Shown here: piece after piece, positions 1-7,106 of the stretch
Layout: every line of letters begins with the position of its first letter
How positions within the stretch are numbered: position 1 is the stretch's first letter
Source: Flavobacteriales bacterium
GTDB lineage: Bacteria > Bacteroidota > Bacteroidia > Flavobacteriales_E > Vicingaceae
DNA: 7,178 nucleotides
NCBI GenBank assembly: GCA_029262915.1
Contig: JAJCYN010000132.1
Location: 1-7,178 of the forward strand
Reading direction: 5' to 3'
Notes under the pieces: generated by a model
Seen by the model: only the letters and a program-made list of their open reading frames with translations
The model's database searches: none
Told to the model about the DNA's origin: nothing
Made by a program: the position numbers and the translations under genes

Positions 1-112
1 CTTTAAAGATACAATTTTGAAAGCTATTCACAACTACTGGAGGTTTACCTTCATCTTTTGGTAAGTTGCGTTTCATCTTTAAAGATTGGACTTGCAACAA
101 AAATTCGGACAT
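1..112 (-). CDS. 5' part of an unrecognised gene, cut by the window edge
   Basis: An open frame starts at an ATG at 112 and stays open for 37 codons to base 1. The protein begins MSEFLLQVQSLK, continues with a lysine- and proline-rich stretch (KRNLPKDEGKPP) and then VVVNSFQNCIFK. A second in-frame ATG at 76 (residue 13) could be the true start. There is no signal peptide or membrane segment in the visible part, and I do not recognise a family. The start lies 12 bases after the TAG of the phosphodiesterase gene and in the same frame, on the same strand, as expected for the next gene of the cluster. The support is positional plus an open frame; 37 codons open by chance in AT-rich DNA is possible but not very likely. 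Confidence 0.5.
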   Translation of the reverse strand, partial: MSEFLLQVQSLKMKRNLPKDEGKPPVVVNSFQNCIFK

Positions 113-124
113 TATTTGTAAGAA

Positions 125-886
125 CTATCTCTTATATTTCATTAACATATTTGGGTAATCCGATATAATTCCATCAACCCCACGCTCAACTAATTTTTCA
201 ATTGTTTCTAAATCATTTACCGTCCATACATGTAACTCTTTACCCATTCCATGTACTCTATCTATTATATTTTTAGTAGCATAAATGTGTTTTACAATTA
301 TTTCATCTACAAAATGGTAGCGTTTTAATGGTTTTAGGTTTACTCCTTTATCCCAAGACAAAGGAAGGTTTGCATGCTTTCCAACAAATAGTTTTCCTGT
401 TTTAATTTCTTTATCCAATTTATGAATCCTGAATAATGCCCTATCATTAAACGAAATAACTTTACAACAGTCTTTGGCATTATTACTTTTTATCACGTTA
501 ATAATGTGCCGTTCAATATTAGGGTAGTACATAAAACTGTACTTGGTTTCAATTAATAACTCTGCTTTTCCATTAATTAGTTGAATAACTTCATCTAATG
601 TTGGTACTTTTTCTCTAACGTAGTATTTGTTAAACTTATATCCAGCACTGTGTTTTAAAATTTCATCGTAATTTTTATTTTTTACATAACCAACACCTGT
701 AGTAGTTCTACGTAATGTACGATCGTGCAATACAACGATAACATTATCCTTTGTTTGTTGAACATCAATTTCTATCCGGTCAACACCTAAGTCAAGTGCC
801 AATTGAATGGAAGCCAAAGTATTTTCAGGAGCTAATCCTCCTGCCCCGCGATGACCAGTTACTATTATTTTGTTATTGGATGCCAA
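125..886 (-). CDS. Glycerophosphodiester phosphodiesterase family protein
   Basis: The predicted enzyme hydrolyses glycerophosphodiesters, the deacylated products of phospholipids, to glycerol 3-phosphate and an alcohol; the exact substrate is not readable. The 253-residue protein covers a whole single-domain GDPD TIM barrel. Visible family motifs are HRG at 12-14 followed by PENT at 20-23, the metal-binding ExD at E39/D41, the catalytic HD at H54-D55, IETK with E113, WTVND at 221-225 and GVDGIISDYP at 236-245. No signal peptide or membrane segment is seen, so it is probably cytoplasmic, whereas many bacterial homologues are exported. The start is odd: codon 1 is TTG, immediately after the TAA of the upstream gene and in its frame. 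No ATG or GTG lies between that stop and the HRG motif, so TTG (or a rarer ATA) must serve. Translation is therefore probably coupled to the gene before. It ends in TAG. Confidence 0.93.
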   Translation of the reverse strand: MASNNKIIVTGHRGAGGLAPENTLASIQLALDLGVDRIEIDVQQTKDNVIVVLHDRTLRRTTTGVGYVKNKNYDEILKHSAGYKFNKYYVREKVPTLDEVIQLINGKAELLIETKYSFMYYPNIERHIINVIKSNNAKDCCKVISFNDRALFRIHKLDKEIKTGKLFVGKHANLPLSWDKGVNLKPLKRYHFVDEIIVKHIYATKNIIDRVHGMGKELHVWTVNDLETIEKLVERGVDGIISDYPNMLMKYKR

Positions 887-1912
887 TTACTTTACTGGAA
901 AGTAAATATTTGTTCTTCGTTCTGCTTCTGCAACCTCCATTGGATCATCAATGTATTCTTCCCAACTATTGCCATTTATCTCGTAACCATTAGCTTCAAT
1001 ATAGGCTATCATTGCATCATAAGTTGATTTTAAAGTCATATATGAGCCAACATGAACCGTCTTAAGTACTTTACCAGTATAAGTTGTTCCTTTTTGTATT
1101 CTTCCAGAAACTTCAAAGTCTTCGGGTAACTCGCTAACGGTTAGAGCAGCATCAAACTCACAATTCATTTCTTTTAACGAAAATTTAGTTGTAATAGCAA
1201 TTGGAGCTGAAGCCATTTCTAATTTTGCAATTCCCATTAATGCCATCAACTCACCATAAGCTGCTCCCATTTTAGCACTCATTTCATCAGGCATTAAACT
1301 TGAACTCTCAGAAATGTATAACATAGCTTGACTTTCAACTGTTTCTTCCGTTACTTCAATAGATGGTTTTGTTTCCATTGATTCACATATTTGCTTTATG
1401 CCTGCTAATCCTTGCTCAAACATTGGCCCTATTTGTTCTTCCATAGACATGAACAACATCATTGGTCTCGACATAAATCCAAAATCTCCTTCATCAAACC
1501 AAGTTAAGAGAACTGAATCTCCTTCTTGCACATACGTAAAGCCTCCATTAGAAGTCATTGCCATATACCATGGCTCAAAAAATTCTAATTTATAGAGAAA
1601 CTTTTGGTTCGCTACAATTTCTGTAGTAGTCATTGAACCTTTCCCTGAAATAACTCCCACCCATGCCAAAGAAGAACCTACTGTCTGGTCATCTTTTTCA
1701 ATAGTATATATTGCTTCAGGATCAGCTTCAGCCCATGCCGACCATGCTGACCAATTAGCATAAATTGACGTTTGGTCAAATACCGTTTCAACATTGGATC
1801 CAATTTTAATTGATCGTTCTAATTTATAATTGGATGGCCCTATTAACGCTAAAACCAAATAAACAGCAACGAATATTATAATTACTATTCCTATTTTCTT
1901 TAATATTTTCAT
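887..1912 (-). CDS. Membrane-anchored SRPBCC and GyrI-like (AraC effector-binding) domain protein
   Basis: This 341-residue protein has three parts. Residues about 7-24 form a hydrophobic helix preceded by lysines (MKILKK), which reads as an uncleaved signal anchor; by the positive-inside rule the rest would face the periplasm. Residues about 28-178 resemble an SRPBCC/polyketide-cyclase-2 fold, with YKLERSIKI, VETVFDQ and YANWSAWSAW near its start. Residues about 188-340 resemble the GyrI-like/AraC effector-binding domain, ending in the typical WEEYIDDP...TNIYFPVK. Both folds bind small hydrophobic or cationic ligands in known relatives, but no ligand or reaction can be named here, and no DNA-binding domain is present. 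The ATG at 1912 is chosen because it gives the anchor helix; there is no Shine-Dalgarno sequence. It lies 38 bases after mqnE, in a spacer with a near-consensus -7 element (TATATTTA, 1937-1944) that might give extra internal transcription. Its stop abuts the phosphodiesterase start. Confidence 0.88.
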   Translation of the reverse strand: MKILKKIGIVIIIFVAVYLVLALIGPSNYKLERSIKIGSNVETVFDQTSIYANWSAWSAWAEADPEAIYTIEKDDQTVGSSLAWVGVISGKGSMTTTEIVANQKFLYKLEFFEPWYMAMTSNGGFTYVQEGDSVLLTWFDEGDFGFMSRPMMLFMSMEEQIGPMFEQGLAGIKQICESMETKPSIEVTEETVESQAMLYISESSSLMPDEMSAKMGAAYGELMALMGIAKLEMASAPIAITTKFSLKEMNCEFDAALTVSELPEDFEVSGRIQKGTTYTGKVLKTVHVGSYMTLKSTYDAMIAYIEANGYEINGNSWEEYIDDPMEVAEAERRTNIYFPVK

Positions 1913-1950
1913 GTTTTTATAAGTTAGGTTAAGCTGTAAATATATTAAAT

Positions 1951-3105
1951 TTAAACCAATTCTGTTTTTGAATAATCTCTGAGTTCGTTGTAAACACTGT
2001 CTCTCTCTATAGGTTGTCGATTAACATCTTTAATAAGGGTTATCATTTGTTCGGTAGTCATAACAGGTTTTTGTTCTTCGGCTCCAGCCATAGTATAGAT
2101 TTTTGTAGAATCATCTACAGTTCCATCAATATCATTTACTCCAAACGACAATAATAATTGAGTAGTTTTTCTACCAATCATCGGCCAATAAGCCTTTATA
2201 TGGTTAAAGTTGTCCAGAAAGATTCTTGAAATAGCATACATTTTTAAGTCTTCAACGATACTTACTTCTTCTATGTCTGACATTTGATTGTTCCCGTTTC
2301 TAAACTTCAATGGAATAAATGCATTAAACCCATCTGTTTTATCTTGTAGTTCTCTCAATCGGTTCATATGATCAATTAAATGCTCTGGCTTTTCAATATG
2401 ACCATAAAGGATAGTGGCATTAGATGGCATTCCTACATTATGAGCAGCTTCATGCATTGCCAACCATTCTTCTGATGTACATTTATCTTTACATATCTGG
2501 TCTCTTATATCGTTATCAAATATTTCTGCTCCTCCTCCAGGCAACGAGCCTTGTCCGGCATCTTTTAATATTTGTAATCCTTCTTCATAACTAACCTTTG
2601 CCTTTTTACACATATAATCCAATTCAACGGCAGTGAAAGCTTTCACATGTAAATCTGGTCGGATTGCTTTAATGTTTTCTATCAAATTTTTAAAATATTC
2701 TAATCCCATTTTTGGATGAACTCCACCAACTATATGCACTTCTGTTATATCATTCCCTTCATAAGCTTTAATGGCTTCAAAAATCTCTTCTTCACTCATT
2801 TCCCAGGCATCAAAATCATCTTTCTCTCTTAAAAACTTAGAATAAGCACAAAATTTACAGTCGAAAACACAAATATTTGTTGGTTCTATATGGAAGTTCT
2901 TATTAAAGTAGGTTTTATTGCCATGCCTTTTTTCTCTTATGAAGTTGGCAAGAGTTCCTAAATAACCTATCTCAGCGTTTTCATACAAATAGATGCCTTC
3001 TTCACTGGTAATCCTTTTATTATTCATCACTTTATCAGTAATACCTAACAACATCTTATCAGTAATCGATTTTCTTAAAACTTCTTGTATAAATTCTTCA
3101 GCCAT
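1951..3105 (-). CDS. mqnE: Aminofutalosine synthase MqnE (radical SAM)
   Basis: MqnE joins the enolpyruvyl group of 3-[(1-carboxyvinyl)oxy]benzoate to S-adenosylmethionine-derived adenosyl radical to form aminofutalosine, an early step of the futalosine route to menaquinone in the cytoplasm. The 384-residue length is normal. The radical SAM cluster motif is C79-x3-C83-x2-C86, within HIEPTNICVFDCKFCAYSK. Further family signatures are HIVGGVHP at 124-131, SLPGGGAEIF at 187-196, and the C-terminal AYWPMIGRKTTQLLLSFGVNDIDGT region at about 305-329. The related dehypoxanthine futalosine cyclase MqnC and the F420 enzyme CofH share the cluster and the PGGGAEI motif; the NICVFDCKFCAYSK cluster context and the tail favour MqnE. 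The gene heads a leftward cluster and has its own TACATTTG promoter element 17 bases upstream. No other mqn gene is in the window, so the pathway must be completed elsewhere. Confidence 0.94.
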   Translation of the reverse strand: MAEEFIQEVLRKSITDKMLLGITDKVMNNKRITSEEGIYLYENAEIGYLGTLANFIREKRHGNKTYFNKNFHIEPTNICVFDCKFCAYSKFLREKDDFDAWEMSEEEIFEAIKAYEGNDITEVHIVGGVHPKMGLEYFKNLIENIKAIRPDLHVKAFTAVELDYMCKKAKVSYEEGLQILKDAGQGSLPGGGAEIFDNDIRDQICKDKCTSEEWLAMHEAAHNVGMPSNATILYGHIEKPEHLIDHMNRLRELQDKTDGFNAFIPLKFRNGNNQMSDIEEVSIVEDLKMYAISRIFLDNFNHIKAYWPMIGRKTTQLLLSFGVNDIDGTVDDSTKIYTMAGAEEQKPVMTTEQMITLIKDVNRQPIERDSVYNELRDYSKTELV

Positions 3106-3122
3106 CTATATTTAATTTTAAG

Positions 3123-3130
3123 CAAATGTA
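3123..3130 (-). promoter_or_regulatory. Bacteroidota-type -7 promoter element of mqnE
   Basis: The minus strand reads TACATTTG, an exact match to the Bacteroidota consensus TAnnTTTG, and ends 17 bases before the mqnE ATG. Transcription would start around 3112-3117, leaving a leader of only about 10 bases. No clear TTTG -33 element is seen; the expected position falls in the T-tract of the protease terminator. A short AT-rich leader without a Shine-Dalgarno sequence fits this phylum. Confidence 0.55.
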
Positions 3131-3141
3131 ATTATTCTCCA

Positions 3142-3173
3142 TAAAAAAAGAGCCTCGTAAACACAAGGCTCTT
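3142..3173 (-). terminator. Intrinsic terminator after the M43 protease gene
   Basis: On the minus strand AAGAGCCT and AGGCTCTT form a perfect 8-bp stem around a 10-base loop (arms at 3166-3173 and 3148-3155), and the second arm runs directly into a seven-T tract (3143-3149 read in reverse, partly overlapping the stem). It begins 23 bases past the protease stop. This is a textbook rho-independent terminator and separates the protease from the mqnE cluster. The opposite strand has no T-tract after the stem, so it looks one-directional. Confidence 0.87.
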
Positions 3174-3196
3174 CAAACTATAATTTAAAAAAATAA

Positions 3197-5380
3197 TTAT
3201 TTAACTAAAATAATTTTTTTAGTAGTAATCTGATCTCCAGATTTAACTTTCACAAAATAAACACCTTCAGCTTCTTTGCTCATATCTATTTTGTTAATTC
3301 TATTTAATACATTACTATTTGTATATATTACTTCTCCAACTATATTCAATACCACAATTTCAGTATTGTTAACAGAAGTAAATAATACATTAATTACGTT
3401 TGTTGCAGGATTGGGAAAAATATTAACGCTAGTACTTGCCGAATTATCTTCAATTCCAGTACTAAAATCGATATTAATATCATCAATATACATCTGATTT
3501 TCATAATCACCAATACCTCTAAACATTATCATAGCGGATGGAGATGATGCATAAGCGGCTAAACTTATTGTTTCTTTTCTCCACTGATTAGCTGTTGGAA
3601 CAAATGAAATTGACGAAAATGTAGGAGTTGTTGTTGTTAAATTTGTACTCTCCTTACGATATATTGAATTCCAAGTTAATCCACAGTCTGTAGAGATTAG
3701 CACTTCTAATGTATCCGAAAAAGGAGCTGGATCGGTAGGATCAGTAAATAACTGATATGCCAATTCAAATGAAACTTGAGGATTAGATCCTGTCGATAAA
3801 TTTACAGCAGGAGTAATAATATCGTCTTCTTCTCCTTTACTCGTGCTATAGTTAAAATAATCCATAAAAGCAGAAGCACTTCCTGATTTAGCAGCAACTG
3901 TCGTTTTAGCCCATGTAGTAACGCCATCATTGTTATTTGCCGTAAATCCTGTTGGTAAATAAGCACCTTCAAATCCTTCAAAGAAAGGTAACGATGCACC
4001 AGCAGAAATAACATTGAAACTACCCTGAGAGACAGCATCATTTCCAGGAACTTGATCAGCTACAGTATTAGGTAGGCTTGTGCTCGCATCAAATGTGTGA
4101 GCAGCAGCCGATACTGAAATACTAGGTAAATTAACATTGGTTGATATATTAGTAGCTAAGCTACCTGTCCAAGAAAAAGGAGTTTGTGGAACTCCATCTA
4201 CTGAATAATTAATAGTTACTGAGGTTAAGGCATTGGAACCAAAATTCCTAAGGACTACAGTTGGGGTAATAGTACCTGAACATAAAGTTCCTGTTGGTGA
4301 AATAGTGCTAGTTATTCCCGCATCATCGCTTGCTGTAGCTACCGGAGCACACAATGTTGTACTAAAACCATTTAATGTAGCTCTTCTAGGTGATGATGCC
4401 ATTGTACTTTGTACTCTTGCTTTTTGACCGAGTGTATATAAATTCATGCAAGCATCAAATGTGTAATCCATGTAGTTCTGATACATATAACCAGGGGAAG
4501 AAGAAGCACAGCCATCAGTTCTAACTCCTGAAGGGCAACTATTCGTTTGATCTGCTTGGTTAGGCGTATCGGCCACATTATCAGAACCAGCACAAGAACC
4601 ATTCCCATCATCTCCTGAAATATGAAAAAGACCCAACCAATGTCCTACTTCGTGAGTGGTTGTTCTTCCTAATCCAAATGCTCCGCTAGTAAAACCAAAT
4701 GCTGTGTATTGCATTACTGTACCGTCTGTATTTGCAGAGCCAGAATTAGGAAATTGTGCATACCCTAACAATCCACTTTGTAATTGACACACCCAAATGT
4801 TCATTACTTCATTGGGATTCCAACTTGTAGCAGGTTTAATTGTACCATCAATAAAACCAGTAGAATAACCAGATCCAGCATTACCAAATCCAGCAGCAGC
4901 AGCATCTACTCTATCTACTCCAACTTCAGGTAAAGCTTGTCCAGCAAGTGCGTGCCCAGATGGGTACCTTGTAATTAGACAAAAATTAACTTCACAATCT
5001 GCTGCCTGAGCCCATGTGCCATCAGCATCTGAATTAGTTCTTCTAAAATCTTCATTTAAAACTTGCATTTGTTCCGTAACTCTAGCATAAGGAATATTTC
5101 TTCCCGAACCAACCGCTTCTCCTCCATTATGGATAATATGTACTATTGTAGGAATAGTATAAACTACCTCTGGTGATTCTCCATTAGCGTGAGCTTGTAA
5201 ATAAGCTGCAACCTTAGGCGCTAAGAAATCTTCTAAATTTTGTAATTCTGCTTGAGAAACACCATTCATCGCTCCACAATTTCTAGTAGGAGGTGTAACA
5301 GTTTTTCCCGGCTTACCCTGTCCAATAACACTAGTTACTGACAAAGCAACAATCGATATTAATAATGTAATTTTTTTCAT
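3197..5380 (-). CDS. Secreted M43 family zinc metalloprotease with T9SS sorting domain
   Basis: The 727-residue precursor is a multidomain secreted endopeptidase. Residues 1-20 form a Sec signal peptide (MKK, hydrophobic core, cleavage near VIGQ). About 21-75 look like a short propeptide. The catalytic domain runs from about 76 to 340, with the zinc motif HEVGHWLGLFH at 243-253 (HExxHxxGxxH; E244 catalytic) and a Met-turn at NYMDY, M304; this is the cytophagalysin/pappalysin arrangement. Several cysteines (C263, C282, C291, C311) suggest disulphides. Residues about 352-458 resemble a CARDB-like beta-sandwich. About 465-640 resemble a MAM/choice-of-anchor-J module starting FFEGFEG and ending YIDDINI. 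Residues 653-727 are the T9SS type A sorting domain (IFPNPATNVINV ... GVYFVKVKSGDQITTKKIILVK). The protein should cross the outer membrane by type IX secretion and be released or surface-attached. The natural substrate is unknown. It is a single-gene unit bounded by terminators on both sides. Confidence 0.95.
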   Translation of the reverse strand: MKKITLLISIVALSVTSVIGQGKPGKTVTPPTRNCGAMNGVSQAELQNLEDFLAPKVAAYLQAHANGESPEVVYTIPTIVHIIHNGGEAVGSGRNIPYARVTEQMQVLNEDFRRTNSDADGTWAQAADCEVNFCLITRYPSGHALAGQALPEVGVDRVDAAAAGFGNAGSGYSTGFIDGTIKPATSWNPNEVMNIWVCQLQSGLLGYAQFPNSGSANTDGTVMQYTAFGFTSGAFGLGRTTTHEVGHWLGLFHISGDDGNGSCAGSDNVADTPNQADQTNSCPSGVRTDGCASSSPGYMYQNYMDYTFDACMNLYTLGQKARVQSTMASSPRRATLNGFSTTLCAPVATASDDAGITSTISPTGTLCSGTITPTVVLRNFGSNALTSVTINYSVDGVPQTPFSWTGSLATNISTNVNLPSISVSAAAHTFDASTSLPNTVADQVPGNDAVSQGSFNVISAGASLPFFEGFEGAYLPTGFTANNNDGVTTWAKTTVAAKSGSASAFMDYFNYSTSKGEEDDIITPAVNLSTGSNPQVSFELAYQLFTDPTDPAPFSDTLEVLISTDCGLTWNSIYRKESTNLTTTTPTFSSISFVPTANQWRKETISLAAYASSPSAMIMFRGIGDYENQMYIDDINIDFSTGIEDNSASTSVNIFPNPATNVINVLFTSVNNTEIVVLNIVGEVIYTNSNVLNRINKIDMSKEAEGVYFVKVKSGDQITTKKIILVK

Positions 5381-5421
5381 GACCTTAATGTTTAGTTAGT
5401 TATGCTTGTAAAATGATGCCT

Positions 5422-5429
5422 CTAAGATA
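5422..5429 (-). promoter_or_regulatory. Possible -7 element for the protease gene
   Basis: The minus strand reads TATCTTAG, matching five of the six fixed positions of TAnnTTTG, 41 bases before the protease ATG. A TTTG lies upstream at 5456-5459, but the 26-base spacing is longer than the usual 19-21, so the pair is doubtful. No better match was seen in the 249-bp spacer on this strand. Confidence 0.25.
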
Positions 5430-5601
5430 AAGAAATGTTTGCTATACTTCTGACACAAAGTACCTTTTATTCGATGAATCCTAAAAAAATTAAGATAGAT
5501 GCAACCATTTTTATTTTTTTACGTCTTTGTAGTGGAGATTGGTTTTAAAGTTAATTAGATAGGTAGTTAAACATAAATAAAATCTCCTGCCTTTGAATTT
5601 T

Positions 5602-5627
5602 AAGTCCCACTTTTAGTGGGACTTTTT
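5602..5627 (-). terminator. Hairpin terminator downstream of the glcD-like gene
   Basis: AGTCCCAC (5603-5610) pairs with GTGGGACT (5616-5623) around the loop TTTTA, with one more A-T pair outside, giving a 9-bp GC-rich stem. It begins only a few bases past the stop of the glcD-like gene. Read leftward the tail after the stem is TAAAATTC, a weak T-tract; read rightward the stem is followed by a T-run. It can serve as the terminator of the leftward gene, and may also stop any rightward transcription. Confidence 0.7.
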
Positions 5628-5629
5628 CA

Positions 5630-7030
5630 TTAAAACATTTTATTGGGGTTCAATATCCCTTTCGGATCAAATAAGCGTTTAATATTTTTTTGAAGGTCTA
5701 ATTCAGTATTACTGAAAGGAATATTCATATACTCTTTTTGAACATAACCTATTCCATGTTCACCCGAGATCGTCCCTTTTAATTTAATGCATAACTCAAA
5801 TATTTTCCTTATCCCGTCCGATAATTTATTGTTCCAATCATCATTACTCATATCTCCCTTGATAATATTAATATGCAGATTTCCATCTCCGGCATGACCA
5901 TAACATACAGATTGAAAACCGTATTTATTACCAATTTCCTTTACCCCTCTTAAAAGAATAGGAAGTTCTGCTCTTGGTACGACAGTGTCCTCTTCTTTAT
6001 ATATAGATTTAGCCTTAACTGCTTCTCCAACTACTCTTCTAATTTTCCAGAGCCTATCCTTTTGAGCTGCATCTTCGGCAAAAAGCACTTCATCGCAATT
6101 AAAGTTTTCTAATACCTTATATATAATCTCACAATCACTATAAAGTACTTCTTTGTTATTCCCATCAACTTCTATTAATAGATGGGCTTGAATATTCTCA
6201 GGTATTTCTAATGATTCGTCACCTAAATACTCAGAACCCCAAATCAACGCATCCCGCTCCATAAATTCCATTCCAGAAGGGGTAATCCCAGCCCTAAAAA
6301 TAGAAGAAACGGCTTCGCAAGCCTCCTCAGCAGAATAAAAAGGAACCAACATTAATAAATCGTATTGAGGATATGGGATTAATCGAAAAACAGCTTTTGT
6401 TATGATTCCTAAAGTACCCTCACTACCAACCATTAGTTGTGTTAAATTATAACCAGTAGAGTTTTTTAGGGTATTTGCTCCTGTCCAAATTATTTCACCG
6501 GTAGGCAGTACAACTTCCAAGTTTAACACATAATCATTCGTAACTCCGTACTTTACTGCTTTAGGTCCACCAGAATTTTCTGCCAAATTTCCACCAATAA
6601 AACAACTTCCTTTACTCGCTGGGTCTGGTGGATAAAACAATCCTTTTTCTTGAACGGCTTCTTGAAAAACTTGAGTAATTACACCAGGTTCTACAGTGGC
6701 CTGAAGGTTTCGCTCATCAATGTCTAAAATTTCATTAAAGCGTTCCATTGAAAGCAGCACCCCTTTATTAACAGGTAAAGCTCCCCCACTTAAACCAGTT
6801 CCTGCACCACGAGGGGTTAATGGAACATTTAATTCATTACATAATTTTAAAATTGTTGCAATTTCTTGTGGTGTTATGGGAATAACAATAACTTCGGGGT
6901 AAAACAACAAGTCTTCTGTTTCATCCTTACCATATTTTTCAAATGCCCCCTCATCAAACAGAACATATTCTTTACCAACTATACACTCAAGTTGATGAAT
7001 TATTGTATCATTAATGCTATTGAAACTCAT
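5630..7030 (-). CDS. FAD-linked 2-hydroxyacid oxidase/dehydrogenase, GlcD family
   Basis: This flavoprotein of the vanillyl-alcohol oxidase superfamily oxidises a 2-hydroxyacid such as glycolate, D-lactate or D-2-hydroxyglutarate to the keto acid, passing electrons to a carrier or the quinone pool. The 466-residue length is typical of GlcD. The N-terminal FAD_binding_4 domain (about 40-220) shows PRGAGTGLSGG at 73-83, IGGNLAENSGGPKAVKYG at 145-162 and VGSEGTLGIIT at 201-211. The C-terminal FAD-oxidase domain (about 222-465) shows YGHAGDGNLHINI at 378-389, the metal/active-site-type GEHGIG at 423-428 and the end motif LFDPKGILNPNKMF. No signal peptide is present, so it is cytoplasmic or peripheral to the membrane. 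The E and F subunits of glycolate oxidase are not next to it, so a single-subunit D-lactate or D-2-hydroxyglutarate enzyme is possible; substrate cannot be decided. The ATG at 7030 is used; no Shine-Dalgarno sequence. A weak -7-like TATTTTTA lies at 7047-7054. It is transcribed alone, away from the tRNA gene. Confidence 0.92.
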   Translation of the reverse strand: MSFNSINDTIIHQLECIVGKEYVLFDEGAFEKYGKDETEDLLFYPEVIVIPITPQEIATILKLCNELNVPLTPRGAGTGLSGGALPVNKGVLLSMERFNEILDIDERNLQATVEPGVITQVFQEAVQEKGLFYPPDPASKGSCFIGGNLAENSGGPKAVKYGVTNDYVLNLEVVLPTGEIIWTGANTLKNSTGYNLTQLMVGSEGTLGIITKAVFRLIPYPQYDLLMLVPFYSAEEACEAVSSIFRAGITPSGMEFMERDALIWGSEYLGDESLEIPENIQAHLLIEVDGNNKEVLYSDCEIIYKVLENFNCDEVLFAEDAAQKDRLWKIRRVVGEAVKAKSIYKEEDTVVPRAELPILLRGVKEIGNKYGFQSVCYGHAGDGNLHINIIKGDMSNDDWNNKLSDGIRKIFELCIKLKGTISGEHGIGYVQKEYMNIPFSNTELDLQKNIKRLFDPKGILNPNKMF

Positions 7031-7086
7031 ACGGTAGATTAGATTTTAAAAATACTAATTATTAGAATTAAAGCTTAAATAAATTT

Positions 7087-7094
7087 TATATTTG
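7087..7094 (+). promoter_or_regulatory. Bacteroidota-type -7 promoter element of the tRNA-Arg gene
   Basis: The plus strand reads TATATTTG, an exact match to TAnnTTTG, ending 12 bases before the first base of the tRNA. This is the spacing expected for a start a few bases upstream of the mature 5' end. No clear TTTG is seen 19-21 bases further upstream. Confidence 0.6.
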
Positions 7095-7106
7095 CACTCT
7101 TATTTT

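Noticed and set aside
1398..1595. Plus-strand open frame of 65 codons inside the SRPBCC/GyrI-like gene
   Set aside because: It lies wholly antisense to a well-supported gene, has no promoter and shows no recognisable motif. The same holds for plus-strand open frames at 751-993, 3276-3497, 4233-4427 and 6720-6902.
3802..4041. Minus-strand open frame of 79 codons inside the protease gene
   Set aside because: It is a leucine-rich out-of-frame reading of the protease coding sequence; the protease frame explains the region fully.
4889..4902. Short run of AGC triplets
   Set aside because: It merely encodes several neighbouring alanines of the protease catalytic domain (about residues 159-163) and is too short to be a meaningful repeat.
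5534..5587. Inverted repeat GGAGATT / AATCTCC in the spacer before the protease gene
   Set aside because: Seven base pairs around a 40-base loop in AT-rich DNA is expected by chance and is followed by no T-tract.
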